Part shown: piece after piece, positions 8,407-17,139 of the stretch
How the letters are laid out: every line of letters begins with the position of its first letter
Numbering within the stretch: the first letter of the stretch is position 1
NCBI RefSeq assembly: GCF_927798215.1
Contig: NZ_CAKMMW010000009.1
Location: 124,001 to 188,000 of the forward strand
DNA: 64,000 bases
Direction of reading: 5' to 3'
Source of the DNA: Paenibacillus_E allorhizoplanae
Lineage (GTDB): Bacteria; Bacillota; Bacilli; Paenibacillales; NBRC-103111
Notes under the pieces: model-generated
Database searches by the model: none
What the model was told of the DNA's origin: nothing
What the model saw: only the letters and a program-made list of their open reading frames with translations
Position numbers and translations under genes: made by a program

Positions 8407-8637
8407 TTAACGGAAATTAGAACCAGATTGCCCCGCGAGCGTTTGCTCAGCGATTTGTACCAAGCGGCGAGTAATCGCACCACCAATGGAACCTGTATCA
8501 CGAGTTGCCATGTTGCCATAGTAACCGTCTTGAGGGATTTGAATGCCCAGCTCTTGAGCTACCTCATATTTCAATTGATCTAAAGCTTGATTTGCTTGTG
8601 GAACTACCAGTTGATTGCTGCTACGATTTTGTGCCAT
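8407..8637 (-). CDS. Alpha/beta-type small acid-soluble spore protein
   Basis: A 76-aa protein with the SASP core LVVPQANQALDQLKYEVAQELGI and SIGGAITRRLVQIAEQTL. These proteins coat and protect DNA in the dormant spore and are cut by the Gpr protease during germination, near the EVAQELG segment. AAAGGAGTTC precedes the ATG. The promoter at 8697-8726 matches the forespore sigma-G type exactly. It is a close paralogue of the gene at 18607, from which it differs mainly in the Asn/Ser-rich N-terminus. Confidence 0.95.
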   Translation of the reverse strand: MAQNRSSNQLVVPQANQALDQLKYEVAQELGIQIPQDGYYGNMATRDTGSIGGAITRRLVQIAEQTLAGQSGSNFR

Positions 8638-8678
8638 CAGGATCGAACTCCTTTCAGTCAGCTATAATCTTTGATGTA

Positions 8679-8694
8679 TTTGCAAGCTTGCAAA
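8679..8694. repeat. Perfect 16-bp palindrome in the SASP leader
   Basis: TTTGCAAGCTTGCAAA is fully self-complementary and lies just after the sigma-G -10 element, so it covers the likely transcript start. It could be an operator or a 5' mRNA hairpin; nothing in the sequence decides. Confidence 0.6.
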
Positions 8695-8696
8695 GA

Positions 8697-8726
8697 TAGT
8701 ATGTGGAGGAAATGAATTTATATGCA
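8697..8726 (-). promoter_or_regulatory. Sigma-G-type promoter of SASP gene
   Basis: On the minus strand, TGCATA (-35, 8721-8726) and CATACTA (-10, 8697-8703) are separated by 17 bases. This matches forespore sigma-G/sigma-F promoters. The paralogue at 18607 has the same layout. Confidence 0.85.
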
Positions 8727-8788
8727 CAGCGCTCAAAAAAGTTTAATATAAGAAGATGTCATGAACTTCAAGAAAGTAGGTCGCCTAG

Positions 8789-8977
8789 ATGAGTAAACCA
8801 CTTGCTCTCCTATTCGCAGTTGTTGGTACGCTGCTGCTCGCTTGTATTTCCCTATTCATTGCTCTACGCGAGCCGTGGATGGTGCTTCTCTTCTCCCTCA
8901 TTTCGTTAGGATTTATCGGATACGGCTTCGTTACGAAAGCCAAAATGCGTCGTCGTAAAAACACACCTTCCGAATGA
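8789..8977 (+). CDS. Small two-helix membrane protein, YlaF-like
   Basis: A 62-aa protein with two hydrophobic segments (about 5-25 and 30-48) and a basic tail (KAKMRRRKN). Length and layout resemble the DUF5325/YlaF group of Bacillales, a family of unknown role; this assignment is tentative. GAAAGTAGG precedes the ATG and a strong terminator follows, which supports a real single-gene unit. Confidence 0.7.
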   Translation: MSKPLALLFAVVGTLLLACISLFIALREPWMVLLFSLISLGFIGYGFVTKAKMRRRKNTPSE

Positions 8978-8979
8978 AC

Positions 8980-9020
8980 AAAAAGCTCAGATCCCCAATG
9001 ACTGGGATTTGAGCTTTTTG
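8980..9020. terminator. Bidirectional terminator between the small membrane gene and trpS
   Basis: AAAAAGCTCA-ATCCC pairs with GGGAT-TGAGCTTTTT. It lies 18 bases beyond the convergent trpS stop and works for both strands. Confidence 0.85.
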
Positions 9021-9037
9021 TATGTGTAGAAATGGGC

Positions 9038-10021
9038 TTAACGAACAATAAAGCCCATCCGTTTCTTTACTTCAAGCAGCGTTTGATTCGCCACTTCAGC
9101 AGCCTCGTCCGCACCTTTTTTCAAAATGTCAAAAATAGCTCCCGAACTGCGAATCTCACGATAGCGCTGTTGGATCGGCTCCAGAACAGAAACGATGTGT
9201 TCGGCCAATTCCTTTTTGAAAGGACCATAACCCTGCCCCTCATATCGAGCCTCAATTTCCGCTAAACTCATATCCGCAAAGTGAGAATAAATCGACATCA
9301 AGTTACTAACCTCAGGCTTATTCTGAGGATCATACGTTACTTCACGCCCAGAATCCGTAACAGCACGACTAAGCTTCTTACGAATAACATCTGGCTCGTC
9401 GAGCATCGCGATGTAACTGCCCGTATTTGGACTGCTCTTGCTCATCTTCTTAGAAGCATCATCTAGTGACATAATACGAGCGCCTACCTCAGGCATATAG
9501 GGCTGTGGCATTGTAAACATATCGCCGAAACGGTTATTAAATCGGTTAGCCAAATCACGCGTCAGTTCCAAATGCTGTTTCTGATCGTCTCCAACTGGAA
9601 TAAGATCCGCGTTATATAATAAGATGTCAGCCGCCATCAGAGATGGATACGTGAATAGTCCTGCACCGACAGATTCTTTCCCTTCGGACTTATCTTTAAA
9701 TTGTGTCATGCGCTCAAGTTCGCCCATGTGCGTCAGCGTCGTCATAATCCAGCCTAACTCTGCATGTGCGTGAACATGGGACTGTAGGAAAACAGAAGCC
9801 TTATTCGGATCTAGTCCCGAAGCAATGTATAACGAAGCGATGGACTCCGTTTGTTCCCGCAGCGCGGCTGGCTCTTGCGGTACTGTGATCGCATGCATAT
9901 CGACCACCATGAAATAACAGCGATGTAGTTCTTGCAGCTTCACAAAATTGCGAAGTGCCCCAATATAATTGCCAATCGTCAGCTGACCGCTGGATTGCAT
10001 GCCAGATAATACACGTTTCAT
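9038..10021 (-). CDS. trpS: Tryptophanyl-tRNA synthetase
   Basis: A 327-aa class I synthetase that charges tRNA-Trp. Near the start GMQSSGQLTIGNYIGALR is the HIGH-like ATP motif, and KKMSKSSPN near residue 195 is the KMSKS loop. The length is normal for bacterial TrpRS. I chose the ATG at 10021 since GGAGG lies nine bases upstream; the in-frame ATG 15 bases earlier has no site. A T-box leader with a UGG specifier precedes it, so the gene is induced by uncharged tRNA-Trp. It is monocistronic. Confidence 0.97.
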   Translation of the reverse strand: MKRVLSGMQSSGQLTIGNYIGALRNFVKLQELHRCYFMVVDMHAITVPQEPAALREQTESIASLYIASGLDPNKASVFLQSHVHAHAELGWIMTTLTHMGELERMTQFKDKSEGKESVGAGLFTYPSLMAADILLYNADLIPVGDDQKQHLELTRDLANRFNNRFGDMFTMPQPYMPEVGARIMSLDDASKKMSKSSPNTGSYIAMLDEPDVIRKKLSRAVTDSGREVTYDPQNKPEVSNLMSIYSHFADMSLAEIEARYEGQGYGPFKKELAEHIVSVLEPIQQRYREIRSSGAIFDILKKGADEAAEVANQTLLEVKKRMGFIVR

Positions 10022-10077
10022 TCTAAATACCTCCAATTATTTTCACTATTTCTCATTCGTATGGCTAAAAAAGACAA

Positions 10078-10370
10078 CAAAAAAGCCTCCCTCCGCAAGG
10101 GACGAGAGACCGTGGTACCACCCTAATTTGTCTACCTACATAACCAAAGTTATGCGCGTGTAAACCTTCAGGCTCTGATAACGGAGAGCTACCGTTTAGC
10201 ATAATTAACTGTGGTTTTAATCCGGCCTAGGTTCCGGTGATTCTACACAGTGTTCAGCTTCAAGCTCAAGGATCCATTCGGTTTGCTTGTTTCACCGGTT
10301 CGCACCTACCACCGGCTCTCTGAGAAACGGGAGACAAACGTACTTGTTCCTATCATCGCAATTGATTTCC
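10078..10370 (-). promoter_or_regulatory. T-box riboswitch (tryptophan) controlling trpS
   Basis: On the minus strand the leader contains the T-box AGGGTGGTACCACGG (10110-10124), stem I with GCGAACCGG, and a specifier-loop triplet TGG at 10274-10276 in the context GAATGGATC. The competing terminator hairpin runs from about 10078 to 10105 and ends in TTTTTT. T-box RNAs pair with the anticodon and acceptor end of uncharged tRNA and then antiterminate. Trp specificity agrees with the downstream gene. Confidence 0.93.
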
Positions 10371-10374
10371 TATT

Positions 10375-10402
10375 ATTATACACGCTTAAGTATCAATGTC
10401 AA
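10375..10402 (-). promoter_or_regulatory. Sigma-A promoter of the trpS T-box transcript
   Basis: Minus strand: TTGACA (10397-10402), a 16-base spacer, TATAAT (10375-10380). Both hexamers match the consensus exactly and lie just upstream of the T-box stem I. Confidence 0.85.
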
Positions 10403-10483
10403 TCAAGGACATTGTCCTAGATAGCCCAGCATGTACATAGGATAGTTACATACCAATTCCTTCGGCAAAGGGGTGTCACTGTA

Positions 10484-11587
10484 TTGTCCTCTACTCTATA
10501 CCGCTGGAGCCTTCCCGTCTCCTCGGTTATTTGCGTGTTTCTCTTGTTTCTGATTGTAACAACAAGACAACTCCCCCCAATGGGGATGGTCATGGAACCG
10601 ATCAGCCATGTCTTTATGGCTTTTATGGACATCTTCTTAGATGCCCTTCCGTTCATGATTCTCGGCGTTCTTCTCTCAACCATCGTAGAAAACTTCATTC
10701 CCGAAGGTGTAATTCAGCGAATGACCCCCAAACACCCCCTCGGTGGTGTGTTATTCGCCTGCGTGCTGGGAATTATGTTCCCCCTCTGTGAGTGCGGCAT
10801 GATCCCTTTCGTGCGCAGGTTGATGCGCAAAGGGATGCCGGTCTATATCGCTGTTATTTTCATTCTAGTGGGACCTATCCTTAACCCCATCGTCTTCGCC
10901 TCCACTTGGATGGCTTTCCGCGATAACCCTGCTATGGCCTATTCACGTATGGGGCTCACTTTTGGCGTCGCGTTGGTCATTGGCTTCCTGCTCACGCGAT
11001 TCCTAAAGAGCAACCCTTTACGGCATCCAATTGAGCCTGCAGCAGCAAGTCTGACACATCATCACAACCACGATCACGATCACAAACACGACCATAGTCA
11101 TGCCCATGATCATAGTCACAATCACAAGCATCATGATCATGGACATGACCATCATGGCCACAACCACGCCCATGGTGGCAGCCAGCTCATGACCATGGTC
11201 AGCCACGGCTCCTCTGAGCTGTTCGAGATGAGCAAATACTTAATGCTAGGCGCGCTTCTGACAGCGTTGATTCAGACCTTTGTGGCACAGGACAGCCTGA
11301 GTGCCATCGGCCAAGGCGCCTTCATCTCTCATGTGTTCATGATGGGCTTCGCTTACATGCTCTCCTTATGTTCAACCACAGACGCCTTCGTCGCAGTCTC
11401 CTTTGCCAAGTCATTCTCACCTGGGTCCCTGCTTGCTTTCTTAGTATTCGGGCCCATGATTGACGTGAAGAGCACCTTAATGATGCTATCGATTTTCAAA
11501 GCACGATTTGTATTAACACTTTCGATTGTCGTGGCGATTACGGTTCTGACAGGTTCTCTGTTGTTTATGCACTTTTTTCTTACTTAG
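10484..11587 (+). CDS. YcgR/ArsP_1-type permease with His-rich loop
   Basis: A 367-aa membrane protein of the DUF318 permease family. About eight hydrophobic helices form two halves. The conserved CECGMIPFVRRLMRKGMP follows helix 3, and LSLCSTTDAFVA/FGPMIDVKSTLMML marks the second half. Between the halves, roughly residues 190-230, lies a loop of alternating His, Asp and Asn (HHHNHDHDHKHDHSHAHDHSH and more), a likely divalent-metal binding segment. It starts at TTG 10484 after AAAGGGGTG. B. subtilis ycgR is part of the zinc-responsive Zur regulon with ycgQ, but no ycgQ or clear Zur box is visible here. The substrate is unknown. Confidence 0.82.
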   Translation: MSSTLYRWSLPVSSVICVFLLFLIVTTRQLPPMGMVMEPISHVFMAFMDIFLDALPFMILGVLLSTIVENFIPEGVIQRMTPKHPLGGVLFACVLGIMFPLCECGMIPFVRRLMRKGMPVYIAVIFILVGPILNPIVFASTWMAFRDNPAMAYSRMGLTFGVALVIGFLLTRFLKSNPLRHPIEPAAASLTHHHNHDHDHKHDHSHAHDHSHNHKHHDHGHDHHGHNHAHGGSQLMTMVSHGSSELFEMSKYLMLGALLTALIQTFVAQDSLSAIGQGAFISHVFMMGFAYMLSLCSTTDAFVAVSFAKSFSPGSLLAFLVFGPMIDVKSTLMMLSIFKARFVLTLSIVVAITVLTGSLLFMHFFLT

Positions 11588-11620
11588 CAACTGGCAATTC
11601 GTTTTTGAAGAACATGAAAA

Positions 11621-11667
11621 ACCCCCCTCCCACCAACGTTTCCGTTGCATGAGAGGAGGGCTTTCTT
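11621..11667. terminator. Bidirectional terminator between permease and ilvD
   Basis: An outer CCCCCTCC/GGAGGG stem and an inner CCAACG-TTTC-CGTTG stem are flanked by A- and T-rich tracts on both sides. It lies between two convergent stops. Confidence 0.8.
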
Positions 11668-11675
11668 ATTTCAAA

Positions 11676-13361
11676 TTAGATTTTCAAAATTGCGCCAGCA
11701 CTTGCGTTCGTTACCATTTTCGTATAACGAGCTAGGTAACCAGAAGTAATCTTCTGTTGGAATCCTGCCCATGACTCACGACGTTTAGCAAACTCTTCAT
11801 CGCTGATTTGCAATTCGATTTTGCGACCATCCATATCTACGTCAATGATGTCGCCATCATGTACGAAAGCAAGTGGTCCACCTTCAGCAGCTTCAGGTGA
11901 CATATGACCAAGTGAGATACCGCGGGATGCGCCGGAGAAACGTCCGTCTGTAATCAAGGCTACTTTCGCGCCAAGACCCATACCTACGATTTGGGATGTT
12001 GGTGCCAACATTTCTGGCATACCAGGTCCACCCTTCGGTCCTTCGTAACGAATGACAACAACGTGTCCTTCTTTTACTTTCCCATTTGCGATACCGTACA
12101 AAGCTTCGTCTTGGGAGTCGAAGCAGATCGCTGGACCTACGTGACGTCCACCAACGGACTTGTCAACAGCACCAACTTTTACGATACTGCCTTCCGGAGC
12201 CAAATTACCGAATAGAACAGCCAAACCGCCGCGCTCACTGTGCGGGTTCGTCAGTGGACGGATAACGTCAAAGTTTTGAATTTCACGTCCAGCCACGTTC
12301 TCGCGAAGTGTTTGTGCCGTAACGGATAGACAGTCACCGTTGAAAGCACCTGGTTTTTTGAGCAACTCGTTGATTACCGCACTTACACCGCCTGCCAAAT
12401 GCACATCTTCAATGTGGTAATCGGAAGCTGGAGCGATTTTCGCAAGGTGAGGAACGCGCTCAGCCACTTCGTTAATACGAGCGATCGGGTAATCAATTCC
12501 TGCTTCTGCCGCGATTGCCAATGTGTGAAGAACAGTGTTTGTAGATCCACCCATCGCCATATCCAAAGCAAATGCATTATCAATCGCATCAATCGTTACG
12601 ATATCACGCGGCTTGATGTCTTTCTCGATCAAAACCATCAACTGTTTCGCGCAATCTTTAACGAATTGTTTACGCTCTTCAGCAACTGCAAGAATTGTAC
12701 CGTTACCTGGCATTGCAAGTCCAAGACCTTCAGCCAAACAGTTCATGGAGTTCGCTGTGAACATACCCGAACATGATCCACAAGTTGGACAACCATATTG
12801 TTCAAGTTCTTCCAGACCCGCTTCATCCAATTTACCAGCTTGGAATGCACCAACACCTTCGAATACGGAAGATAGGGAGATGGATTTACCGTTTTTATCT
12901 TTACCAGCTTTCATTGGTCCACCGCTGACTAACATTGTTGGGATGTTAACGCGAAGGGCACCCATGATCATACCCGGTGTAATTTTGTCACAGTTAGGAA
13001 TACAAACCATGCCATCAAACCAGTGAGCATTAACAACAGTCTCCAAGGAATCCGCAATAATCTCACGGCTTGGCAAGGAATAACGCATACCGATATGACC
13101 CATAGCAATACCATCGTCAACGCCGATTGTATTGAACTCAAATGGAACGCCGCCTGCTTCACGGATAGCTTCTTTTACGATTTTACCAAACTCTTGCAAG
13201 TGAACATGTCCAGGAATAATGTCTATATAGGAGTTACAAACCGCGATGAACGGCTTGCCGAAATCTTCTTCTTTAACGCCGGCTGCACGCAGCAAGCTGC
13301 GATGTGGAGCGCGGTCGAAACCTTTTTTGATCATGTCGCTGCGCTGTTTTTGTTGTGCCAT
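11676..13361 (-). CDS. ilvD: Dihydroxy-acid dehydratase
   Basis: A 561-aa iron-sulfur enzyme that dehydrates 2,3-dihydroxy-isovalerate and -methylvalerate in valine, isoleucine and leucine synthesis. Cluster Cys residues are visible in VCNSYIDIIPGH, CIPNCDKITPGM and YGCPTCGSCSGMFTANSMN; the C-terminus has TDGRFSGASRGISLGHMSPEAA. The ATG at 13361 (MAQQKQRS) follows TTTAGGAGGAA; the longer frame to 13430 is unsupported. It stands alone here, separate from other ilv genes, and no T-box or leucine leader is seen upstream. Confidence 0.97.
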   Translation of the reverse strand: MAQQKQRSDMIKKGFDRAPHRSLLRAAGVKEEDFGKPFIAVCNSYIDIIPGHVHLQEFGKIVKEAIREAGGVPFEFNTIGVDDGIAMGHIGMRYSLPSREIIADSLETVVNAHWFDGMVCIPNCDKITPGMIMGALRVNIPTMLVSGGPMKAGKDKNGKSISLSSVFEGVGAFQAGKLDEAGLEELEQYGCPTCGSCSGMFTANSMNCLAEGLGLAMPGNGTILAVAEERKQFVKDCAKQLMVLIEKDIKPRDIVTIDAIDNAFALDMAMGGSTNTVLHTLAIAAEAGIDYPIARINEVAERVPHLAKIAPASDYHIEDVHLAGGVSAVINELLKKPGAFNGDCLSVTAQTLRENVAGREIQNFDVIRPLTNPHSERGGLAVLFGNLAPEGSIVKVGAVDKSVGGRHVGPAICFDSQDEALYGIANGKVKEGHVVVIRYEGPKGGPGMPEMLAPTSQIVGMGLGAKVALITDGRFSGASRGISLGHMSPEAAEGGPLAFVHDGDIIDVDMDGRKIELQISDEEFAKRRESWAGFQQKITSGYLARYTKMVTNASAGAILKI

Positions 13362-13488
13362 TCTATAATTCCTCCTAAATTTCATTTCAGAAATAAAAAT
13401 AATGAATCTATCATACCACACTTCTCGCAATATTTCTCCCTTTAGTGTGATGACGCATCAACGTACGAGAAACAACGTGCGCAACATC

Positions 13489-14475
13489 TTAAGCTTTTCG
13501 ACGATTCAAATGAACGAATGTAATTGCTAGCGCCAAAACAAGCACGCCGCCCTTAACAATATCGAACCCGAAATATGGAACGTTGAGCATCGTGAGTCCA
13601 TTCAAAAGCACCCCAATTAGTACAGCTCCAAAGAACGTACCAATTACATTAGGTTTCCCTGCTCCTAGAACAGAATACCCTACGAATACAGCGGCTACTG
13701 CTTCCATCAACAACGGTGAACCGGCATCAATTTGCCCAGAACCTACACGAGATGCGTACAGAATACCTCCAATTGCTGCAAAAATACCAGAAAGCACATA
13801 AGCCGCAAATCGGATTTTGTTAACAGAAATACCGGATAAACGAGCCGCTTCGCGGTTCCCTCCTGTAATATACAGCTGGCGACCCCAACGTGTGTAAGTA
13901 AGGAACACATGCACTGCAATAACCGCAACAAGCATGATAACAACCGGAACAGGAACACCTACTAGCTTGCCTTGTCCAATCCATAGAAATTCGGAAGTAA
14001 ATTTCCCTGGTGCCACTGTGCCATCTTGGAATCTCATATTGTTATAAATCGAGAAACCCTTGGTATACGTTTTTTGGATTCCACCAATGATATACATCAT
14101 GGCTAGTGTGGCTAGTAGATCGGGAATACGCACTTTCACGATCAACACAGCGTTTAAGAATCCGATGATCGCACCGATAAGTAACGGCACTAGAATAACA
14201 AGATAGAACGGTTGGTCGTACCAAACCATCATGGCTGCCGCTGATACGGTAGCTAATGACACAGTTGACCCAGCGGATAAATCGAAACCATCGACAATCT
14301 GAGATAATGTAACACCGATCGCGACAAACATCACAATCGAGATCGAGCGTAAAATATCCGCGATATTGTCATACGTCATAAAGTTTTCATTGATAATGGA
14401 AAAAACAATAAGAACAAGTGCAATAATAAACAATGCACCGTATTTAAATGAAAAATCCAAACTTTTTTCCTTCAA
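13489..14475 (-). CDS. Sugar ABC transporter permease (RbsC family)
   Basis: A 328-aa membrane protein with the RbsC-class motifs GVTLSQIVDGFDLSAGSTVSLATV and GNREAARLSGISVNKIRFAAYVLSG, plus about ten hydrophobic helices. It forms the channel for the sugar bound by the lipoprotein at 16063-17139. I prefer the TTG at 14475, one base after the ATPase stop, because GGGGAGG lies nine bases upstream inside the ATPase end; an ATG at 14502 would overlap the ATPase by 26 bases. It is last in the SBP-ATPase-permease operon. The substrate cannot be told from sequence. Confidence 0.9.
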   Translation of the reverse strand: MKEKSLDFSFKYGALFIIALVLIVFSIINENFMTYDNIADILRSISIVMFVAIGVTLSQIVDGFDLSAGSTVSLATVSAAAMMVWYDQPFYLVILVPLLIGAIIGFLNAVLIVKVRIPDLLATLAMMYIIGGIQKTYTKGFSIYNNMRFQDGTVAPGKFTSEFLWIGQGKLVGVPVPVVIMLVAVIAVHVFLTYTRWGRQLYITGGNREAARLSGISVNKIRFAAYVLSGIFAAIGGILYASRVGSGQIDAGSPLLMEAVAAVFVGYSVLGAGKPNVIGTFFGAVLIGVLLNGLTMLNVPYFGFDIVKGGVLVLALAITFVHLNRRKA

Positions 14476-14476
14476 A

Positions 14477-15994
14477 CTATTCAGCCTCCCCCGCGCTCGC
14501 ATACGTTAAAATGAGATCCTGCGTCGCTTCCGCGCGGGACAGCTCCTTCACCACAGACCCATAACTCATCACGATGATGCGATCGGCAATTCCTATAATT
14601 TCATTCAGTTCACATGATAAATAAATAATGCCTTTACCTTCCGAAGCCAACTGACCAATTAGGCGGTAGATATCGCTTTTGGCCCCGACATCGACCCCTT
14701 TGGTCGGCTCATCAAACATGTACACTTCAGCGTTTGTCGGCAGCCATTTGCCTACCGCCACCTTCTGCTGATTCCCGCCGCTCAGGTGCTTCACCGTGCG
14801 ATTGGGATCGCCTGGCTGTACACCTAGCTGACTGACCATTTTCGCGGCGTGCGCATTTTCCTCGCTGCGCTTCACGAAGCCAAGCGTGCTCAGCTTGCGC
14901 AAAATCGGCAGAGACAGATTGCGCTTCACTGTCTCTTCCACGAGGACGCCCTGTTTGCGGCGCTCCTCAGGCACGAGCGCAATGCCGGCGCGTACGGCAT
15001 CCTCCGGCTGGCGCAACGTGAGCTTGCGCCCGTTCAGCCACACCTCGCCGCCGTCCGCGGCGTCGGCCCCAAAGATCAGCCGGCTTAACTCCGTTTTGCC
15101 GGCGCCGACTAGACCGACGATGCCGAGGATTTCCCCTCGGCGGAGGTCAAAGGAGACGCCGCGCACCTTGGTGCCGCGGCGCAAGCCCTTCACCTCGAGG
15201 AGGGTACTGCCAATGGGCACACCCACTTTGGGGAACTCCTCGGTGAAGGTTTTACCCAACATCGCCTCGATGACGGAGGCGATGTCCATGCTTGTGGCCG
15301 GCTGCGTGAGCACATGACGGCCGTCGCGCATAATCGTGATCCGGTCAGCAACACGGAACACTTCTTGCAAGCGGTGGGAGATGAAGATTATTCCCACGCC
15401 CTCTTGCTTCAAGCTGTCCATAATGCGGAACAGCCGCTCAGACTCTTCTAAGCTCAGCGGTGCCGTTGGCTCATCGAAAATAATAATCTTCGCTTTATGC
15501 GCCATAGCTCTTGCAATCAATACGAGTTGCTTCTGCGAAATGCTCAACTCATCAATTTTGCTCCGCACGGAGAACATCGCGCCAATTTTCGCCAGAATAG
15601 CCTCAGCTTCTCTATGCAGCTTACGCCAGCTAACCCAAGCTTCTCCTTGGACGAGTTTATCGATCATGACATTTTCCGTAACCGTTAATTCCGATATTAA
15701 AGCTGTATCCACCTCTTGATAGACACAATAGACACCGTGATCCATAGCATCCTTTGGCGTACGAATGACCAACGGTTGATTATGAATAGAAAGATACCCC
15801 GTATCGTGCTTATAAGCACCGGATAATATTTTCATCAAGGTACTCTTACCTGCACCATTAGCCCCGAGCAAGGCATGAATTTCTCCCGCATGCAGGTCGA
15901 AATCCACCTCCTGCAGTGCCTTCACACCTGGGAAGGATTTTGTAATCTCCTTCATTTGCAATAATGAAGTTAAGTCTTCCTGATCCTTCAGCAT
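14477..15994 (-). CDS. Sugar ABC transporter ATP-binding protein (RbsA family)
   Basis: A 505-aa protein with two ABC domains in tandem. The first has Walker A GANGAGKST, LSISQKQLVLIARAM and IIIFDEPTAPL. The second has the degenerate GLVGAGKTE, LSGGNQQKVAVGKWL and VYMFDEPTKGVDVG. This asymmetry is normal for RbsA/MglA/XylG ATPases. The ATG follows GAGGTGAAA. The stretch 14800-15250, encoding the inter-domain and second-domain start, is markedly more GC-rich than either end of the gene. It drives import with the RbsC-type permease. Confidence 0.93.
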   Translation of the reverse strand: MLKDQEDLTSLLQMKEITKSFPGVKALQEVDFDLHAGEIHALLGANGAGKSTLMKILSGAYKHDTGYLSIHNQPLVIRTPKDAMDHGVYCVYQEVDTALISELTVTENVMIDKLVQGEAWVSWRKLHREAEAILAKIGAMFSVRSKIDELSISQKQLVLIARAMAHKAKIIIFDEPTAPLSLEESERLFRIMDSLKQEGVGIIFISHRLQEVFRVADRITIMRDGRHVLTQPATSMDIASVIEAMLGKTFTEEFPKVGVPIGSTLLEVKGLRRGTKVRGVSFDLRRGEILGIVGLVGAGKTELSRLIFGADAADGGEVWLNGRKLTLRQPEDAVRAGIALVPEERRKQGVLVEETVKRNLSLPILRKLSTLGFVKRSEENAHAAKMVSQLGVQPGDPNRTVKHLSGGNQQKVAVGKWLPTNAEVYMFDEPTKGVDVGAKSDIYRLIGQLASEGKGIIYLSCELNEIIGIADRIIVMSYGSVVKELSRAEATQDLILTYASAGEAE

Positions 15995-16022
15995 CTAATT
16001 TCACCTCGCTTCTTAATCTGAA

Positions 16023-16050
16023 AGTCCCACCGCAAAGTAGCGATGGGACT
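16023..16050 (-). terminator. Stem-loop between sugar-binding protein and ATPase genes
   Basis: AGTCCCACCGC (16023-16033) pairs with GCGATGGGACT (16040-16050), one mismatch, with only a weak T tract on the minus strand. It probably causes partial termination, favouring the binding protein. Confidence 0.65.
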
Positions 16051-16062
16051 GCATAGAAAACC

Positions 16063-17139
16063 TTATTTTTTTTCTGCTGCTTTCATCCAGTCCGTATAGC
16101 CTTGTTGGCTTCCGCCCCATCCTTTTACGTACTCGCTAAGTTGTGTAGTATTGATTTGTTTGTCTTTAGGCAGTTGGTCTCTGGATACATATACAGGCTC
16201 CAAAACCACTTTCTCAGGCGTTTGATCGCCATGCAGCTTTTGATACAAATAACGAACTTGTACACGACCGATATCTTTTGGATCTACGGCTGAAGAAGCT
16301 ACCCAAGGGCTTTTCGGATCTTGCAAAAGCTGTAGATCTTCGTCACTTAAGTCGATACCGTAAACTTTAATTTCGGTACGTCCTGCTTGTTGAATGGCTC
16401 GGGAAGCGCCTTTTGCGAACTCATCCCATGCCGCCCAAACCGCTGTAATATCACCTTTGTTCGGGTACTTTTTCAAAATCGCTTCCATTTGTGTTTGTGT
16501 ATCTAATGCCGGATCTTTCGCTGTTCCGAAAGCGGCTACTTCTTTGATATCCGGATATTTCTTTTGGAAAGCTTGGTAAGCCAGTTGTCTGCGCTCCATT
16601 GGTGCGAAGCCAGCTACCCATACTTTAACGATATTCCCTTTGCCACCAGCATCTTTAGCAAGTTGCTCCAGCGTGGCATCCGCCATTTTTTGATCGCCTT
16701 GCTCCAGGGATGTTACATTAGGAACTGTTAGGATCGAGTCAAAGCTTACAACAGGAATTTTCTTCTCTACCGCTTTCTTCACACCAGCTTCAAGTGCTTC
16801 TGCTGTACCATGATCGATAAGAATTCCATCGAATTTTTGGTTAATCGCAGCATCTAAATTAGAAGCCATTTTCGCCAAATCTGTATCTGCTACGAAAACC
16901 GTAACCTTGCCGCCAAGTTTTTCAACTTGCTCTTTCACACCTTCAACATATTGTGAAGAAAACGTTCCTGTATTGAATTGCATAACAAGGGCAATTTTCT
17001 TACCTGATAAGTTCGATGCACTTGCACTTGCAGCAGGAGTTGCTGTTTCACTTGCACTATTTTTTTGTCCGCAAGCTGAAAGCACACTTCCTACTAATGC
17101 TAAACTAATGAAAACGTTAAGTAATTTGGTTCTTTTCAT
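16063..17139 (-). CDS. Sugar ABC transporter substrate-binding lipoprotein
   Basis: A 358-aa lipoprotein. The signal ends in lipobox LSAC with Cys23, followed by an Ala/Ser linker. The mature part is a periplasmic-binding protein type I fold: KIALVMQFNTGTFSSQYVEGVKEQVEKLGG, INQKFDGILIDHG, VSFDSILTVPNVTSLEQGD, and a GDITAVWAAWDEFAKGA hinge region as in RbsB-like proteins. It captures a sugar for the RbsA/RbsC-type partners downstream. No kinase or isomerase is in the operon to reveal the sugar. TCGGGAGGG precedes the ATG. Confidence 0.9.
   Translation of the reverse strand: MKRTKLLNVFISLALVGSVLSACGQKNSASETATPAASASASNLSGKKIALVMQFNTGTFSSQYVEGVKEQVEKLGGKVTVFVADTDLAKMASNLDAAINQKFDGILIDHGTAEALEAGVKKAVEKKIPVVSFDSILTVPNVTSLEQGDQKMADATLEQLAKDAGGKGNIVKVWVAGFAPMERRQLAYQAFQKKYPDIKEVAAFGTAKDPALDTQTQMEAILKKYPNKGDITAVWAAWDEFAKGASRAIQQAGRTEIKVYGIDLSDEDLQLLQDPKSPWVASSAVDPKDIGRVQVRYLYQKLHGDQTPEKVVLEPVYVSRDQLPKDKQINTTQLSEYVKGWGGSQQGYTDWMKAAEKK

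Noticed and set aside
10455..10483. Zur box upstream of the His-loop permease
   Set aside because: Searched by eye because of the ycgR relation; no convincing inverted repeat of the Zur type was found.
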